From Gammaproteobacteria bacterium (GTDB lineage: Bacteria; Pseudomonadota; Gammaproteobacteria; QZLD01), in NCBI GenBank assembly GCA_004796385.1, contig QZLD01000142.1:1-42002 (forward strand): a stretch of DNA of 42,002 nt, given 5' to 3'. Shown here one piece after another: positions 16,107-25,967 of this stretch. The first letter of the stretch is position 1. The number at the start of each line of letters is the position of its first letter. Made by a program: the position numbers and the translations under genes. The notes below the pieces were generated by a model. It was given only the letters and a program-made list of their open reading frames with translations. It did not search any database and was not told the DNA's origin.

Positions 16107-16994
16107 TTATGTTCTTTCTAAATAAATACTATCTACCCGACCCCATACAAAATCATCCAACAATATCTTTAACCGATTTTCCATTTTTTTTAGATTCGTG
16201 TAGTGACGCACTTTGGTTTTTAGCGATATGTTATGTTGCTGTGGTTGCTCAGGATCTATCTCCCACGGATGAAAATAAAAAATCGCGGGCTCTTTATCTT
16301 TTCTATTTACTCTTCCAATTGCATATTTTGACCAAAAGTATGGCAGCAACCTAAAGTATCCTCCACCTCCGCAAGGAAAATTTTTACCTAATAATCTGGT
16401 TGTAGTGACGGGAATCTCAATAAATGCTGTTTTTTTTCCATTTTTTTTATTTGGTCTAAATGCAAAACGAGGAGAATCCGGCATTCCATACAGATCATGT
16501 TTTATTGGATAGATGCTGGAACTGTATCTGTATCCTGCCTCTTCAAGAAGTTCCAACACCCAGAGGTTAGTTGCTCCAATAGAGTAACTGGGCGCTCTGT
16601 AACCAATAACTTCAACACCGGAAATATCTTCAAGAATTTTTTTTGTGGTGGTTATATCGCTATAGAAGCTGCTCTTATCAAAATTCGTTACCCGTACATG
16701 ATCATAACCATGACTTGCCAGCTCATGCCCTGAATCGACGACCTTCCTTATAAGTTTAGGGTATCTTTCGGCAACCCAACCAAGTACAAAGAAGGTTGCT
16801 TTAATATTTTTTTCTGCAAATATTTCCAGAACTCTATTGGTATTATTCTCTACCCTGCAGGGAATATCCTGCCACTGCGCTCTTTTTATATATTTTTCAA
16901 AGGCTGATACCTGAAAGTAATCTTCGACATCTACCGTCATAGCGTTTAACAAGGGCTTCTTCTGCTCCGCCGGATTTTTTGCCGGATGCTCCAT
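16107..16994 (-). CDS. XrtA-associated polysaccharide deacetylase (NodB fold, DUF3473)
   Basis: A protein of 295 residues. The start at 16994 (MEHPAKNPAEQ) has AAGG five bases upstream and lies two bases after the wecB stop; the track start would overlap wecB. Family motifs are AMTVDVEDYFQVSAFE (catalytic Asp and metal Asp), ATFFVLGWVAERYP, GHELASHGYDHVRV (metal His pair), GYRAPSYSIG and FYFHPWEIDPEQP. The last motif and the C-terminal part (LKTKVRHYTNLKKMENRLKILLDDF) are the DUF3473 portion typical of the PEP-CTERM-locus subfamily. It should de-N-acetylate a HexNAc-containing exopolysaccharide. No signal peptide is visible, so it is probably cytoplasmic or acts on lipid-linked intermediates. 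Confidence 0.9.
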   Translation of the reverse strand: MEHPAKNPAEQKKPLLNAMTVDVEDYFQVSAFEKYIKRAQWQDIPCRVENNTNRVLEIFAEKNIKATFFVLGWVAERYPKLIRKVVDSGHELASHGYDHVRVTNFDKSSFYSDITTTKKILEDISGVEVIGYRAPSYSIGATNLWVLELLEEAGYRYSSSIYPIKHDLYGMPDSPRFAFRPNKKNGKKTAFIEIPVTTTRLLGKNFPCGGGGYFRLLPYFWSKYAIGRVNRKDKEPAIFYFHPWEIDPEQPQQHNISLKTKVRHYTNLKKMENRLKILLDDFVWGRVDSIYLERT

Positions 16995-16996
16995 AT

Positions 16997-18136
16997 CTAC
17001 CTTCTTTGAAACCATTCTTCTATATGAGCAACAATTCTTTCTGCTGCTTTGCCATCCCAAAATTCGGGAATATTGCCAGCCCTTCCGCCTGTTTCCATAA
17101 CATCATTAAATGTATGGATGATTTTCCTCTTATCAGAGCCAACTATAGTGTTGGTGCCTTCCGTTACTGTTATCGGTCTTTCTGTAGAATCACGCAGGGT
17201 TATACACGGAATACCCAGCGAGGTTGTCTCTTCCTGTATACCTCCTGAATCGGTAAGCACAACCTTTGCCCCTTTCATTAGCCCCAACATCTGAAGATAT
17301 CCTGCCGGTGGTAATTTTAATATTCCCGGCTGCTCAAAGAAATCAGATAGCCCATAAGATCCAATTCTTGCTGCTGTACGCGGATGCACAGGGAAAACCA
17401 GAGGCAATTCTTTGCTGATTTGTGTAAGTGTTTCCAATAATGATTCAAGTACCTCTTTCGAGTCTACATTGGATGGACGATGCAGAGTCATAACTCCATA
17501 GCTACCATCTTCACCGCTGAAAAGCCTGCCTCCTCCATTATCTCTGAATATCTCTTTTGCTGAAACAGCATTAGGCAGGTTCATTTTCAGGGTATCTATC
17601 ATAACATTGCCTGCAAAATAAATTTTCTCTTCTGCTATACCCTCTTTAGCAAGATTTTCCTTTGCCTCTTTTTCTGTTAAATAGAGTAGGTCGGATATCT
17701 GATCGGTCAGTATTCTGTTTATCTCTTCCGGCATGTTTCTGTCGCCACTACGAAGACCCGCTTCCACATGAATCAGCGGAATATTCTTTTTAACCGCAAC
17801 CAAACCACAGGCTATTGTGGAATTAACATCTCCTACCACCAATACTGCATCAGGAGTTTTCTGATCCAGTATTGGTTCAAATCTCTTCATTATTTCTGCC
17901 GTTTGCACTGCGTGGCTACCGGAACCAACTTCAAGATCAACATCAGGCTCCGGAATTCCAAGTTGATCAAAAAATGATTTTTTCATGGCCTCGTCATAAT
18001 GCTGACCCGTATGAACTAAGGTTGCATTTATAATCTGACTTTTTTTTATTGCGGCCATAAGCGGAGCTATTTTCATAAAGTTAGGTCTTGCCCCTACAAC
18101 ACAGATTATCTCTTTTGTATTATTTTCCTGACTCAT
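16997..18136 (-). CDS. wecB: UDP-N-acetylglucosamine 2-epimerase (non-hydrolysing)
   Basis: A protein of 379 residues, the family length, with AAGGA six bases before the ATG. Motifs include VVGARPNFMKIAPLMAA, LVHTGQHYDEAM, VVGDVNSTIACGLVA, IHVEAGLRSGDRNMPEEINR, VMTLHRPSNVD, LTDSGGIQEETTSLGIPC and LRDSTERPITVTEGTN. It interconverts UDP-GlcNAc and UDP-ManNAc in the cytoplasm. Together with the adjacent deacetylase and FemAB genes it is a standard member of XrtA/PEP-CTERM polysaccharide loci, where it likely supplies UDP-ManNAc or its derivatives. A 94-base gap separates it from the ATPase gene upstream. The stop is two bases before the deacetylase start. Confidence 0.95.
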   Translation of the reverse strand: MSQENNTKEIICVVGARPNFMKIAPLMAAIKKSQIINATLVHTGQHYDEAMKKSFFDQLGIPEPDVDLEVGSGSHAVQTAEIMKRFEPILDQKTPDAVLVVGDVNSTIACGLVAVKKNIPLIHVEAGLRSGDRNMPEEINRILTDQISDLLYLTEKEAKENLAKEGIAEEKIYFAGNVMIDTLKMNLPNAVSAKEIFRDNGGGRLFSGEDGSYGVMTLHRPSNVDSKEVLESLLETLTQISKELPLVFPVHPRTAARIGSYGLSDFFEQPGILKLPPAGYLQMLGLMKGAKVVLTDSGGIQEETTSLGIPCITLRDSTERPITVTEGTNTIVGSDKRKIIHTFNDVMETGGRAGNIPEFWDGKAAERIVAHIEEWFQRR

Positions 18137-18230
18137 TATTTTTCCTTCTGCTCTCTTTTAGTAAATTTTAAAGAGCTGAGTTTATCCTCTTTTTATTACG
18201 TTATTTTTTCTTTTATTAATTGAATTTCGT

Positions 18231-19376
18231 TTACTTTGGTTTAAACGTCTTTAGCTGAAAAGTATCAAATTCCGATTCCATGCCTCCACCAAGACGTCCA
18301 ACGAGCATTCCATGAAGATATTCTATCTTCCTTTCAAGACCGGTAACTCTCTCTTCAAGTGAATCTATTTTTGCTTTAGCCTCTACAAGTTCTTCCGATT
18401 TTTTCTTAAGCTCTTCAGTAACATGAATTTCGTGACTTTTTGATGGTACAGTTCCTGCCTTTTCCATATGCTCATCAACTGAATTCATATCATATTTAAT
18501 TGATGAATTTGCAGGTCTTACTTGCTGTCCCAATGATGAGAAAGATTCTATTCCGGTTATTGCTTTCATTTCATTTTTTAGCTCATCAACAACTGTCTGC
18601 ACTACTTCTTTATCGAAAACATCCAACTGATGCAAAGCACCTAAAAGAAGCAATCTGTCACAAAGGCGATTTACGCGCCTTGGAACACCGTGGGTTTCCA
18701 TATAGATAAGCTCAAATGCTTCTGATGTGAATTTTGGGTTACTACGCCAGCCACATTTTATAAGGCGATACATTATGTAATCCTCTGTCTCCTTTTCCGT
18801 AAGCGGTTCAAGGTGACATGAGGCAATAATACGCTGCCTAAACTGCTCCATTGAGTCATGTGCCAAAAGATGCCTTAACTCAACTTGTCCCAACATAAAG
18901 CATTGCATAATCGGCTTACTGTTATGGTTAATATTGGATAACATTCTTAGCTCTTCGATACCCGGAAGAGATAGGTTTTGCGCTTCATCAATAACAAGCA
19001 GCACTCTTTTGCCTTCATTTGCCTTCTGCTTTAGAAATGTTTCTATAGCATGCAAAACCTGCGTTTTTGATAATCCCTCTGTTGAAATACCAAAAGAGGC
19101 GGCAACTAAGAACGGCATTTCATTACCATCAATCTGGGTGGTTACTATTCTGGAAGCAACCACAGGACCAAATTCGAGTACGGAGAAAAGTCTTTCAACA
19201 AGAGTGGTCTTACCTGTCCCAATCTCTCCTGTTATTACGATAAATCCTTCCGCCTGTTTAAGGCCATATTGAAGATAGGCAAACCCCTGATTGTGAACCT
19301 TGCTCCCGAAAAACAAGCTGGCACTCGGCGTAAGCTGAAAAGGATTACCTTTTAATTTGTAAAATTCTTCATACAT
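18231..19376 (-). CDS. XrtA/PEP-CTERM-associated AAA ATPase (ExeA/GspA-like)
   Basis: A protein of 381 residues. The start at 19376 (MYEEFYKLKGNPFQLTPSAS) is chosen; the GTG listed by the track lies 15 bases upstream and lacks a ribosome site. The N-terminus YEEFYKLKGNPFQLTP-FF is typical of the ExeA-type ATPase fold. Walker A is GEIGTGKTTLVERL, Walker B is VLLVIDEAQNLSLP, and a RRVNRLCDRLLLLG sensor-2 segment follows near residue 220. The C-terminal 100 residues form a coiled coil (KKKSEELVEAKAKIDSLEERV). This subfamily is found in XrtA loci next to the outer-membrane protein and wecB, exactly as here. Its role, probably in polymer assembly or secretion, is not established. Confidence 0.9.
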   Translation of the reverse strand: MYEEFYKLKGNPFQLTPSASLFFGSKVHNQGFAYLQYGLKQAEGFIVITGEIGTGKTTLVERLFSVLEFGPVVASRIVTTQIDGNEMPFLVAASFGISTEGLSKTQVLHAIETFLKQKANEGKRVLLVIDEAQNLSLPGIEELRMLSNINHNSKPIMQCFMLGQVELRHLLAHDSMEQFRQRIIASCHLEPLTEKETEDYIMYRLIKCGWRSNPKFTSEAFELIYMETHGVPRRVNRLCDRLLLLGALHQLDVFDKEVVQTVVDELKNEMKAITGIESFSSLGQQVRPANSSIKYDMNSVDEHMEKAGTVPSKSHEIHVTEELKKKSEELVEAKAKIDSLEERVTGLERKIEYLHGMLVGRLGGGMESEFDTFQLKTFKPK

Positions 19377-19413
19377 AGCTACACCACTCACAATAGGATA
19401 AAGATGAAATATT

Positions 19414-20802
19414 TCAGTAAATTATAGTTGTGCCAACAGAAAAAATCATTTCTTTATATTCTACGACGTCTTCTTTTCCATCACGAATCTGTTTGCTTGC
19501 CTGCAAATACGCCGTAGATTTTTTGCCTATATTTCTATCCACACCAATTGTAAGCATTGAAAGATCGTCCAATCTTTCGTCAAATGACTCACACAATCTA
19601 CTCCAGTTACCATTAATCCTAAAAGTAGTTTTTCCTGAATAACTGTATTTCCAGGTAAGATTAAAACTATACAGTTTTTCTGTAAGTTCCTTATGTCGGT
19701 AACGTCTGATATCCCGCCCTGTTCCAATTAAAAAATAGTTTTTACGTCCATTCAATACATAATTAGCTGCCAGTTTTTCTTGTATAAAGGTATCGTTTTC
19801 TATTCTGAAAAGGTCTGAAATATCGCCAATATAATTTTCTACATCCACTGCAGTATCTACAGCAAGAGCTGTTACTTGCGTTAAAGCTTCTGAATAGTAA
19901 ATATTAAGTGAGCTGTTTTTTCTTGTGTGTTTAAAATCGAATGAGTAGACTGAACCATAAACCCTATTTCCGCTACTTACCTGCAAATATGTTCTCTTTG
20001 TTGGAAACCATTTAAAACCTACTTCATTAGTTTCATCTTTTTGTGTTGGATAATCAGAAGGTGCTCTGAATGTTTCCTTTTCCACTCCACCTTCAGCAAA
20101 CACTACAAATCTATTAAACAGTGGATATGATAGATATAGTGTATCTCTTTGCAGCTGCGATCGTTCTATATTTCTTATATGCGTTTTATCGTAATAACTG
20201 CTTATCTTCCAGTTAAAACGATCAATACCTGCATGTGACCCAATAACCAAATTAGCGCCTCTGCGCTCTGTATCCTGCCTTCCCGGATCATAAAGATCAA
20301 AACCAAACCATGTATATAGATTAACTTCTACATTTCTGGAAATTCTGCGATAAAATCTCGGTTCGGCAAGAAGACTAAATACATTTATTGTGCTGTCTTC
20401 ATCATGATAGCCATCAAAAGCTATTGCACCTGAAGGATCATCAATAATCTGCTCATTCTTGATTTTTAAATTAATAAAAAGTGTATCGTCAATCGGTTCT
20501 GTAATAATATTTGAGAAAAGAGAATGACTTACATATTCATGAAAATCCGCCTCATGGTAAATTCTTGAAAAGAAAGAGTAATTAAGTTCAATACTGTTTT
20601 TTCTTCCTGCCATCTTTAAATTAATAAAGGGCTCTATGGATGTGTAAAAGTCCGATTTGATGTTATTGTCTCTTCTGTAAATATTATCGGAATATGAAAA
20701 CTTTGTCTCAACGCCATAACCGATTTCGGACTTTGCTGCCTGAGCATGAACCGATATAAGCATAATAAGAGAAAATAAGAATTTTTTTGTAGCACTATTC
20801 AC
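19414..20802 (-). CDS. XrtA/PEP-CTERM-associated outer-membrane beta-barrel protein
   Basis: A protein of 462 residues with a GTG start preceded by AGGA at six bases. A signal peptide (KKFLFSLIMLISVHAQAAK) leads into a protein made of alternating amphipathic strands (SIELNYSFFSRIYHE, TLFINLKIKNEQII, EVGFKWFPTKRTYLQVSSG) and ending in a beta strand (MIFSVGTTIIY), as outer-membrane barrels do. It matches the PEP-CTERM-system-associated barrel that precedes the ATPase in XrtA loci. It is likely the exopolysaccharide export channel or an accessory to it. It is the first gene of the XrtA-type transcript here; 123 bases separate it from the hybrid kinase gene upstream. Where other loci have chain-length and kinase genes, this one has sensor kinases. 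Confidence 0.85.
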   Translation of the reverse strand: MNSATKKFLFSLIMLISVHAQAAKSEIGYGVETKFSYSDNIYRRDNNIKSDFYTSIEPFINLKMAGRKNSIELNYSFFSRIYHEADFHEYVSHSLFSNIITEPIDDTLFINLKIKNEQIIDDPSGAIAFDGYHDEDSTINVFSLLAEPRFYRRISRNVEVNLYTWFGFDLYDPGRQDTERRGANLVIGSHAGIDRFNWKISSYYDKTHIRNIERSQLQRDTLYLSYPLFNRFVVFAEGGVEKETFRAPSDYPTQKDETNEVGFKWFPTKRTYLQVSSGNRVYGSVYSFDFKHTRKNSSLNIYYSEALTQVTALAVDTAVDVENYIGDISDLFRIENDTFIQEKLAANYVLNGRKNYFLIGTGRDIRRYRHKELTEKLYSFNLTWKYSYSGKTTFRINGNWSRLCESFDERLDDLSMLTIGVDRNIGKKSTAYLQASKQIRDGKEDVVEYKEMIFSVGTTIIY

Positions 20803-20925
20803 TGAAGATCCTGCGTTTTATTAACAGTAATTTAGAAAAGCAATTTTCCACGCAGGCGATAATAACATATGGGTTATATAGCCGATACTATATTTTCCTG
20901 CTAAAACAGAAATCATTGTGTTAAG

Positions 20926-23900
20926 TCAATATAGCTGGCTTATTAAATCTCTTGCTCTGCTAAAATCGAAGTTCAGCGTCGCGCGCATTGCTTCATCAAG
21001 TATTTCGCTTTCCTCTTCCGAACAGTTTTTCAGCAATATATCAATAATTTCCCGTGATTCCAGGTTATTATCCTCAAGAGATTGTTTCAGTTTTTTCAAA
21101 TACTCTCTCTTTTCTGTTTGCGATAAAGTCCTTACAGGATCATCAGTTTCCATTTTTGTGACATCTGTTATTGATTCTAATGATTTAAGCACTATATTAA
21201 GGCCACTTGAAAATGTTTCCAATAGCTGTTTAAATTCCTCAATATTAGCTTCATTGCTATTTTCTTTAATATATTTTTCCAGTTCAGCAGCTGCAACCAT
21301 TAACTCACCTGCGCCAAGACTACCAGCTATTCCCTTTATACTATGTACTAGCCTTCTTGCAGAAACCGGATCAATATCATATTGCTGCTCAACCTGTGCT
21401 GCGGCATCACTATAATCATCCAGAAAAGCGCTTACCATTTTAAGGTAAATCTTTTTATTTCCGGCAAGTGCCGATAGCGCATCATCAATATCAATTCCTG
21501 ATAATTTCTCCGGCAGTTGTATTATGCCTTCAGTTTGTTTTTTCAGATAACGGCCATCTCTGTTGGGATCTATATCAAGAAGAGAAAATACTGTAGAGAA
21601 AAAACAGTTCACATCAATTGGTTTTGTAATAAAATCATTCATCCTGTGGTGCAAACATTTCTCTCTTACCCCTTTCATTGCGTTGGCAGTCATGGCAACT
21701 ATCGGTAATTCGTTCTTACTGAATTTTTTCCTGATATTGTCTGTCGCTTCATAACCGTTCATTTCAGGCATTTGAATATCCATAAGAATAAGGTCAAAAC
21801 GTTTTACTTTGGTTATTTCTACAGCTTCGCGACCATTACCTGCAATATCAAGATCTGGATAACCTTCCAAAAGATCGCATATTAATTCCTGATTAAGAAG
21901 ATTATCTTCAACAAGTAGTATGTGTTTTCCTGTAAGAAGTTCTGGAGTATAGTTTGTTGAGACTACCGAGAACTCTGTTTCTTCAGATTCGCCCCCTCCA
22001 ATAGCTAAACTCAGCGCAGAAAGTAATTGGGGCCATCTTACAGGTTTATATAAAAATGAATCTATTCCAGTATTATATGCTGCCTTTTGAATCTCATCAC
22101 TACCATGCCCTGTCATTAAAATTGTTGCTGGTGGTGATTCCCAGTTTTTTATTTCATTGATAAATTCTATTCCGTCTTTCCCCGGCATCATCCAATCAAC
22201 AATAACAAAATCATATTTATTGCATTTTAATAACTTCTCTGCTTTTTCAGCGGAATATGCCTGATCAACATTCATTTCCGATTCTGTTAGCATGTCTGCA
22301 AGCACCTGAGTACTATAAACATTATCATCGACAACTAAAACAGATCTGTTTGTAAGGTTTTCCGACCTGATATTTCTTTTTCCGCTTTGCCCCTTACCAA
22401 CATTAATGCTAAACGAAAAACAGCTTCCCTTATTTACCTCACTTTTAACAGCAATCCTCCCCCCCATTAGCTCTACCAAATGCTTGCATATTGCCAGACC
22501 TAAACCTGTACCTCCAAATTTTCTGGTAGTTGATTCGTCTGCCTGTGAAAACGACTGAAATAACTTATTTAAGCCTTCCTCTTCAATGCCTATTCCTGTA
22601 TCTGCTACTTCAAAATCCAGAATTAACTGATCGTCAGATATACTTGCTTCAGAAACTTTTACACTAAGCCTGACAACTCCTTTATCTGTAAACTTTATCG
22701 CATTGGTAATAAGGTTTATCAAAATCTGTGACAATCTGAGTGAATCCCCAATAACATTTGGAGGAACCTCTGGAGAGACGTTAATTACAAACTCCAGATC
22801 TTTTTCTAATATCTTTGCAGAAAATAGTTCAGCAACATTATCCATAACTGTATCTATAGAAAATTCTGCTTTTTCCAGCTTAAGCTTCCCCGCTTCTATC
22901 TTGGAAAAATCAAGAATATCGTTAATGATTCCCAATAAAGTCTGGGATGATATAAGTATTTTATGAAGATATTTTTTTACTTTTCCCGAATCGACACACG
23001 ATTTTATTGCCAGCTCAGAAAAACCTATGATTGCATTCATTGGTGTTCTTATTTCATGGCTCATATTTGCAAGAAAAGAACTTTTGGCATTTGCAGATGC
23101 TTCTGCTCTCTCCTTCTCTCTTAATACTTTTTCTCTCTCTTTTCTATCGGTAATATCAACTACCGAACCTTCATAATATCGTGGTATTCCGTTTTTATCT
23201 CTTATAAGACGAGCTGAACATGAGGCCCAGCCTACTGTCGAGTCTTTTCTTAAAAACTGCATTTCATAACTGTTAACCCGATCATTTTCAGCCATTATTC
23301 TGTTGTAATTTATTCTGTCTTCATCCTTGTAATAAAATAATTTATCCGGATCATAGCGGTTACCTATCAATTCATCAGATGAATCAAATCTAAGTATATC
23401 CACTAACGCTCTATTCACACTTAAAAAACGCCCTTCCAATGAAAAACGAAATAGTCCTTCTGCGGCATTTTCAAAAACATCCTGATAATGTTTCAGGTGC
23501 TCCAGTGATTGAGACTGGGCATAATCTTTTTCTGCTCTTTCAGCATTTATTTTATCCGCCAATGCAAATGAGAAGAATACAACCTCTGCAATAGCACCAA
23601 AAAGTCCTGAGTGACCGGTAAAGTAGTTATATGGCAATAACCCTCTGGCCATAAGTACATAGATCAGGATTCCCAATAAAAAGCACATACACGCCAAGGT
23701 ATATATCTTGGCGGTTCTCATACCTTTCATTATGCCGAGAATCCCTGTAACAAAGGTGGTAAATGAAGTTAATACAACAAAAATAGAAAAGAATCTGATT
23801 GTGATTTCATATGGAACTATAAAAACAGAAATAGCCAAACATGCAGATAGTGTCTGCATAAATATTAAAAACTTATCATATTTTTGAAAATTTTCTTTTG

Positions 23901-24747
23901 TCTTTAAAAGAACTCGTGCAAAAGAGACAAGAAAGAACCCGAATATTCCTCCCCAAAGTATTATCGCGTAGTTAGCCATCCACGGATTACCCGGCCATAA
24001 ATAGTGGAAAGAAACTCCTTCAAGAGAAAGTTGCAGTATTACAAATGAAAGGGAGTACATAACATAGTGAATGTATGTTTTATCATTTATGCTTAAATAC
24101 AGAAACAGGTTATACAGAACCATTACCATTACTGCACCGATACAGATTCCAAATAGCATCTGAAATGCCTGATCCGATTCCAGAAATGCCATTTGATCCC
24201 ACAAAACCATGGATATTCTTAAACTTCCACTGGTTTTAATACGGATATAAATTACTTCTGTTGTTTCCGGTTTTGCTTCAAGCGGATATAGAAAATTTGT
24301 ATGCAGTATGGGGCGAAATTCAAATGGTTTATTATCGCCCATATTTACCTGATCATAATCACCTGAGTTATCTTTGGAGTAAAACCTGATATCATCTATA
24401 AGTGGGTAAAATACTTCCAGAAGTAGGTTTTTATTTTCCAAAATTAATTTTGGCTTATATGTATATTCCAACTTTATCCAATAGGCTGTTTTTGTAAAAC
24501 CCATATTGGGCAAATCAAATTCACTTTGAACAAACCTCTTTTGATTTTCGGGCTTTAATATGTCTCCGATTGTCATTTCACCATTCTGATCAGCTAAATA
24601 CTGTATATGTTTTCCAAGAACTTCTTTGCGTAATCCTTCATCAAAAGTCATTGCTTTAACTGTATTGGAATAGCTCCCCACTGCCACGACAATTATTAAG
24701 AACAATAGACAACTTATATTTACTTTATTTTTTTTAGTGATAAACAT
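20926..24747 (-). CDS. 7TM-DISM hybrid histidine kinase (PAS-HisKA-HATPase-REC-REC-HPt)
   Basis: A protein of 1273 residues. A signal peptide is followed by a periplasmic 7TMR-DISMED2-type beta domain (about 40-180; TAYWIKLEYTYKPKL), then seven membrane helices (about 190-400). Then come a PAS domain (about 415-540), HisKA with SFLANMSHEIRTPMNAIIGF, and HATPase_c with LINLITNAIKFTDKG, DTGIGIEEEG and GGTGLGLAICKHL. REC1 carries DFVIVDWMMPGKDG and REC2 carries LILMDIQMPEMNGYEA. An HPt domain has RRLVHSIKGIAGSLGA with its phosphorylatable His intact. It can therefore run a complete His-Asp-His relay. The periplasmic DISMED2 domain suggests a carbohydrate-type ligand, by family analogy. It lies nine bases after a response regulator gene and probably shares its transcript with that regulator and a PAS kinase. 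Confidence 0.92.
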   Translation of the reverse strand: MFITKKNKVNISCLLFLIIVVAVGSYSNTVKAMTFDEGLRKEVLGKHIQYLADQNGEMTIGDILKPENQKRFVQSEFDLPNMGFTKTAYWIKLEYTYKPKLILENKNLLLEVFYPLIDDIRFYSKDNSGDYDQVNMGDNKPFEFRPILHTNFLYPLEAKPETTEVIYIRIKTSGSLRISMVLWDQMAFLESDQAFQMLFGICIGAVMVMVLYNLFLYLSINDKTYIHYVMYSLSFVILQLSLEGVSFHYLWPGNPWMANYAIILWGGIFGFFLVSFARVLLKTKENFQKYDKFLIFMQTLSACLAISVFIVPYEITIRFFSIFVVLTSFTTFVTGILGIMKGMRTAKIYTLACMCFLLGILIYVLMARGLLPYNYFTGHSGLFGAIAEVVFFSFALADKINAERAEKDYAQSQSLEHLKHYQDVFENAAEGLFRFSLEGRFLSVNRALVDILRFDSSDELIGNRYDPDKLFYYKDEDRINYNRIMAENDRVNSYEMQFLRKDSTVGWASCSARLIRDKNGIPRYYEGSVVDITDRKEREKVLREKERAEASANAKSSFLANMSHEIRTPMNAIIGFSELAIKSCVDSGKVKKYLHKILISSQTLLGIINDILDFSKIEAGKLKLEKAEFSIDTVMDNVAELFSAKILEKDLEFVINVSPEVPPNVIGDSLRLSQILINLITNAIKFTDKGVVRLSVKVSEASISDDQLILDFEVADTGIGIEEEGLNKLFQSFSQADESTTRKFGGTGLGLAICKHLVELMGGRIAVKSEVNKGSCFSFSINVGKGQSGKRNIRSENLTNRSVLVVDDNVYSTQVLADMLTESEMNVDQAYSAEKAEKLLKCNKYDFVIVDWMMPGKDGIEFINEIKNWESPPATILMTGHGSDEIQKAAYNTGIDSFLYKPVRWPQLLSALSLAIGGGESEETEFSVVSTNYTPELLTGKHILLVEDNLLNQELICDLLEGYPDLDIAGNGREAVEITKVKRFDLILMDIQMPEMNGYEATDNIRKKFSKNELPIVAMTANAMKGVREKCLHHRMNDFITKPIDVNCFFSTVFSLLDIDPNRDGRYLKKQTEGIIQLPEKLSGIDIDDALSALAGNKKIYLKMVSAFLDDYSDAAAQVEQQYDIDPVSARRLVHSIKGIAGSLGAGELMVAAAELEKYIKENSNEANIEEFKQLLETFSSGLNIVLKSLESITDVTKMETDDPVRTLSQTEKREYLKKLKQSLEDNNLESREIIDILLKNCSEEESEILDEAMRATLNFDFSRARDLISQLY

Positions 24748-24756
24748 TTTTAAGTT

Positions 24757-25872
24757 CTAATCCACTGCCTCAAAAAGCTGTTTCAATATGTCATCGAATA
24801 TTTTTTCAAGCTCCATTCCTTTATCGTATGACTCAACTACATGTTTTCTACTATTTTCCAAAAGATTGTGCATCTGTGCCTCTTTCTCTGGTAAAAGGTC
24901 AAAAAACATTAGTTCTGCATCCATCTCCTTTATCAGATCTTCCATTGTTCTGTTGTTTTCTTCCTTGAGTCGCATAACCTCTTCATTTGCCTCTTCTATC
25001 GCTGAGTGTGTATCTTCTATTGCTCTACGCATTGCCAGCCTTTTATTTTCAATATCTCTTTCTATCTCCATTGCACATATTCTGGCATTGGCTCCATTCA
25101 ATAGCGGCGGCAGGTTATCCTTTATTCTTCCATATCGATCAGGTTCATCAATCGGCATATTCTTAACCAGAAGAGAAATTCTCTCGAAATTAACAAAGGT
25201 TCTGCTTCCAGCATCAAAAAATCGTCCTTTATTTTTGATTCTGCTTAATAATTCTGCTTCTAATGGTCTGGACTGACCATCGTGAGTAAGGTTTATTTCA
25301 TCATCATACAATCTTATCTGTACAGTGCAATTTAAACCCAAAGACTCTGTTGCTACAAATAACTCATTTACAAACTCATCATAATTTTTACATAAAATAA
25401 CCTTATCCAGAAACCCCATCACAACACCAAGCTCGCCAGCACTCGACATAGCTTGCATTGCCGTATTAAAAGCACTTTCATAATCACTCTTTAGACTTTT
25501 ATATTCTTCAACACCTGCAAGAAGAACGTCTATCTTCTTTTTCAGCTCCTCAAAAACCAACGGCTTTGTTATAAAATCATCACCTCCGGATTCATACCCC
25601 TTTAGCCTTTCATCCAGCATATCTTTTGCTGAAACAAATATTATTGGAATTCCACTATATAAATCGTGGTTTTTAACCCACTTACATACTTCGTAACCAT
25701 TCATCTCAGGCATTGCAATATCAAGAAGAATAATATCAGGAACATTTTGCGATATATCACTAATAAAACTTTTCCCACTGTCGTAGGTAAATATCTCATA
25801 GTCCTTTCTAAGGTATTCATCAAGAATAACGGTTCCTGTCTGTTCATCGTCCACAACCGCAATCTTTCCCAT
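24757..25872 (-). CDS. Response regulator with REC domain and long coiled-coil C-terminus
   Basis: A protein of 371 residues. The ATG at 25872 has AGGG eight bases upstream; the GTG in the track is too close to that site. The receiver (residues 1-125) is intact: VVDDEQ acidic pocket, phospho-Asp in IILLDIAMPEMNGYEVC, IFVSAK and the DDFITKP lysine. The central region (about 145-265) resembles a GAF-like sensory module (LNCTVQIRLYDD ... ARICAMEIERD). The remainder is heptad-rich (EDTHSAIEEANEEVMRLKEE). No DNA-binding, GGDEF or phosphatase domain is present. It sits between two histidine kinases, 9 bases from the hybrid kinase and 95 bases from the PAS kinase, and is probably their partner. Confidence 0.85.
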   Translation of the reverse strand: MGKIAVVDDEQTGTVILDEYLRKDYEIFTYDSGKSFISDISQNVPDIILLDIAMPEMNGYEVCKWVKNHDLYSGIPIIFVSAKDMLDERLKGYESGGDDFITKPLVFEELKKKIDVLLAGVEEYKSLKSDYESAFNTAMQAMSSAGELGVVMGFLDKVILCKNYDEFVNELFVATESLGLNCTVQIRLYDDEINLTHDGQSRPLEAELLSRIKNKGRFFDAGSRTFVNFERISLLVKNMPIDEPDRYGRIKDNLPPLLNGANARICAMEIERDIENKRLAMRRAIEDTHSAIEEANEEVMRLKEENNRTMEDLIKEMDAELMFFDLLPEKEAQMHNLLENSRKHVVESYDKGMELEKIFDDILKQLFEAVD

Positions 25873-25967
25873 TTTCACATCCCTTTGTCTTAATTTTACT
25901 ATTCCATAAAAAACTAGTTCAAACTGATAAATTTCTCTATATAAAATCCATTTACTTCACTTAATAC

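Noticed and set aside
20803-20925. Possible sigma-54 site (TGGAAAATTGC) upstream of the XrtA barrel gene
   Set aside because: The GG and GC are only seven bases apart, against the required spacing in the consensus, so it cannot be a working -24/-12 pair.
20918-21415. Plus-strand ORF of 165 aa opposite the end of the hybrid kinase
   Set aside because: The Ser/Leu-rich product is antisense to the HPt region of a well-supported gene.
24788-25276. Plus-strand ORF of 162 aa opposite the response regulator
   Set aside because: It is the antisense of a coiled-coil coding region and its Ser-rich composition reflects that.
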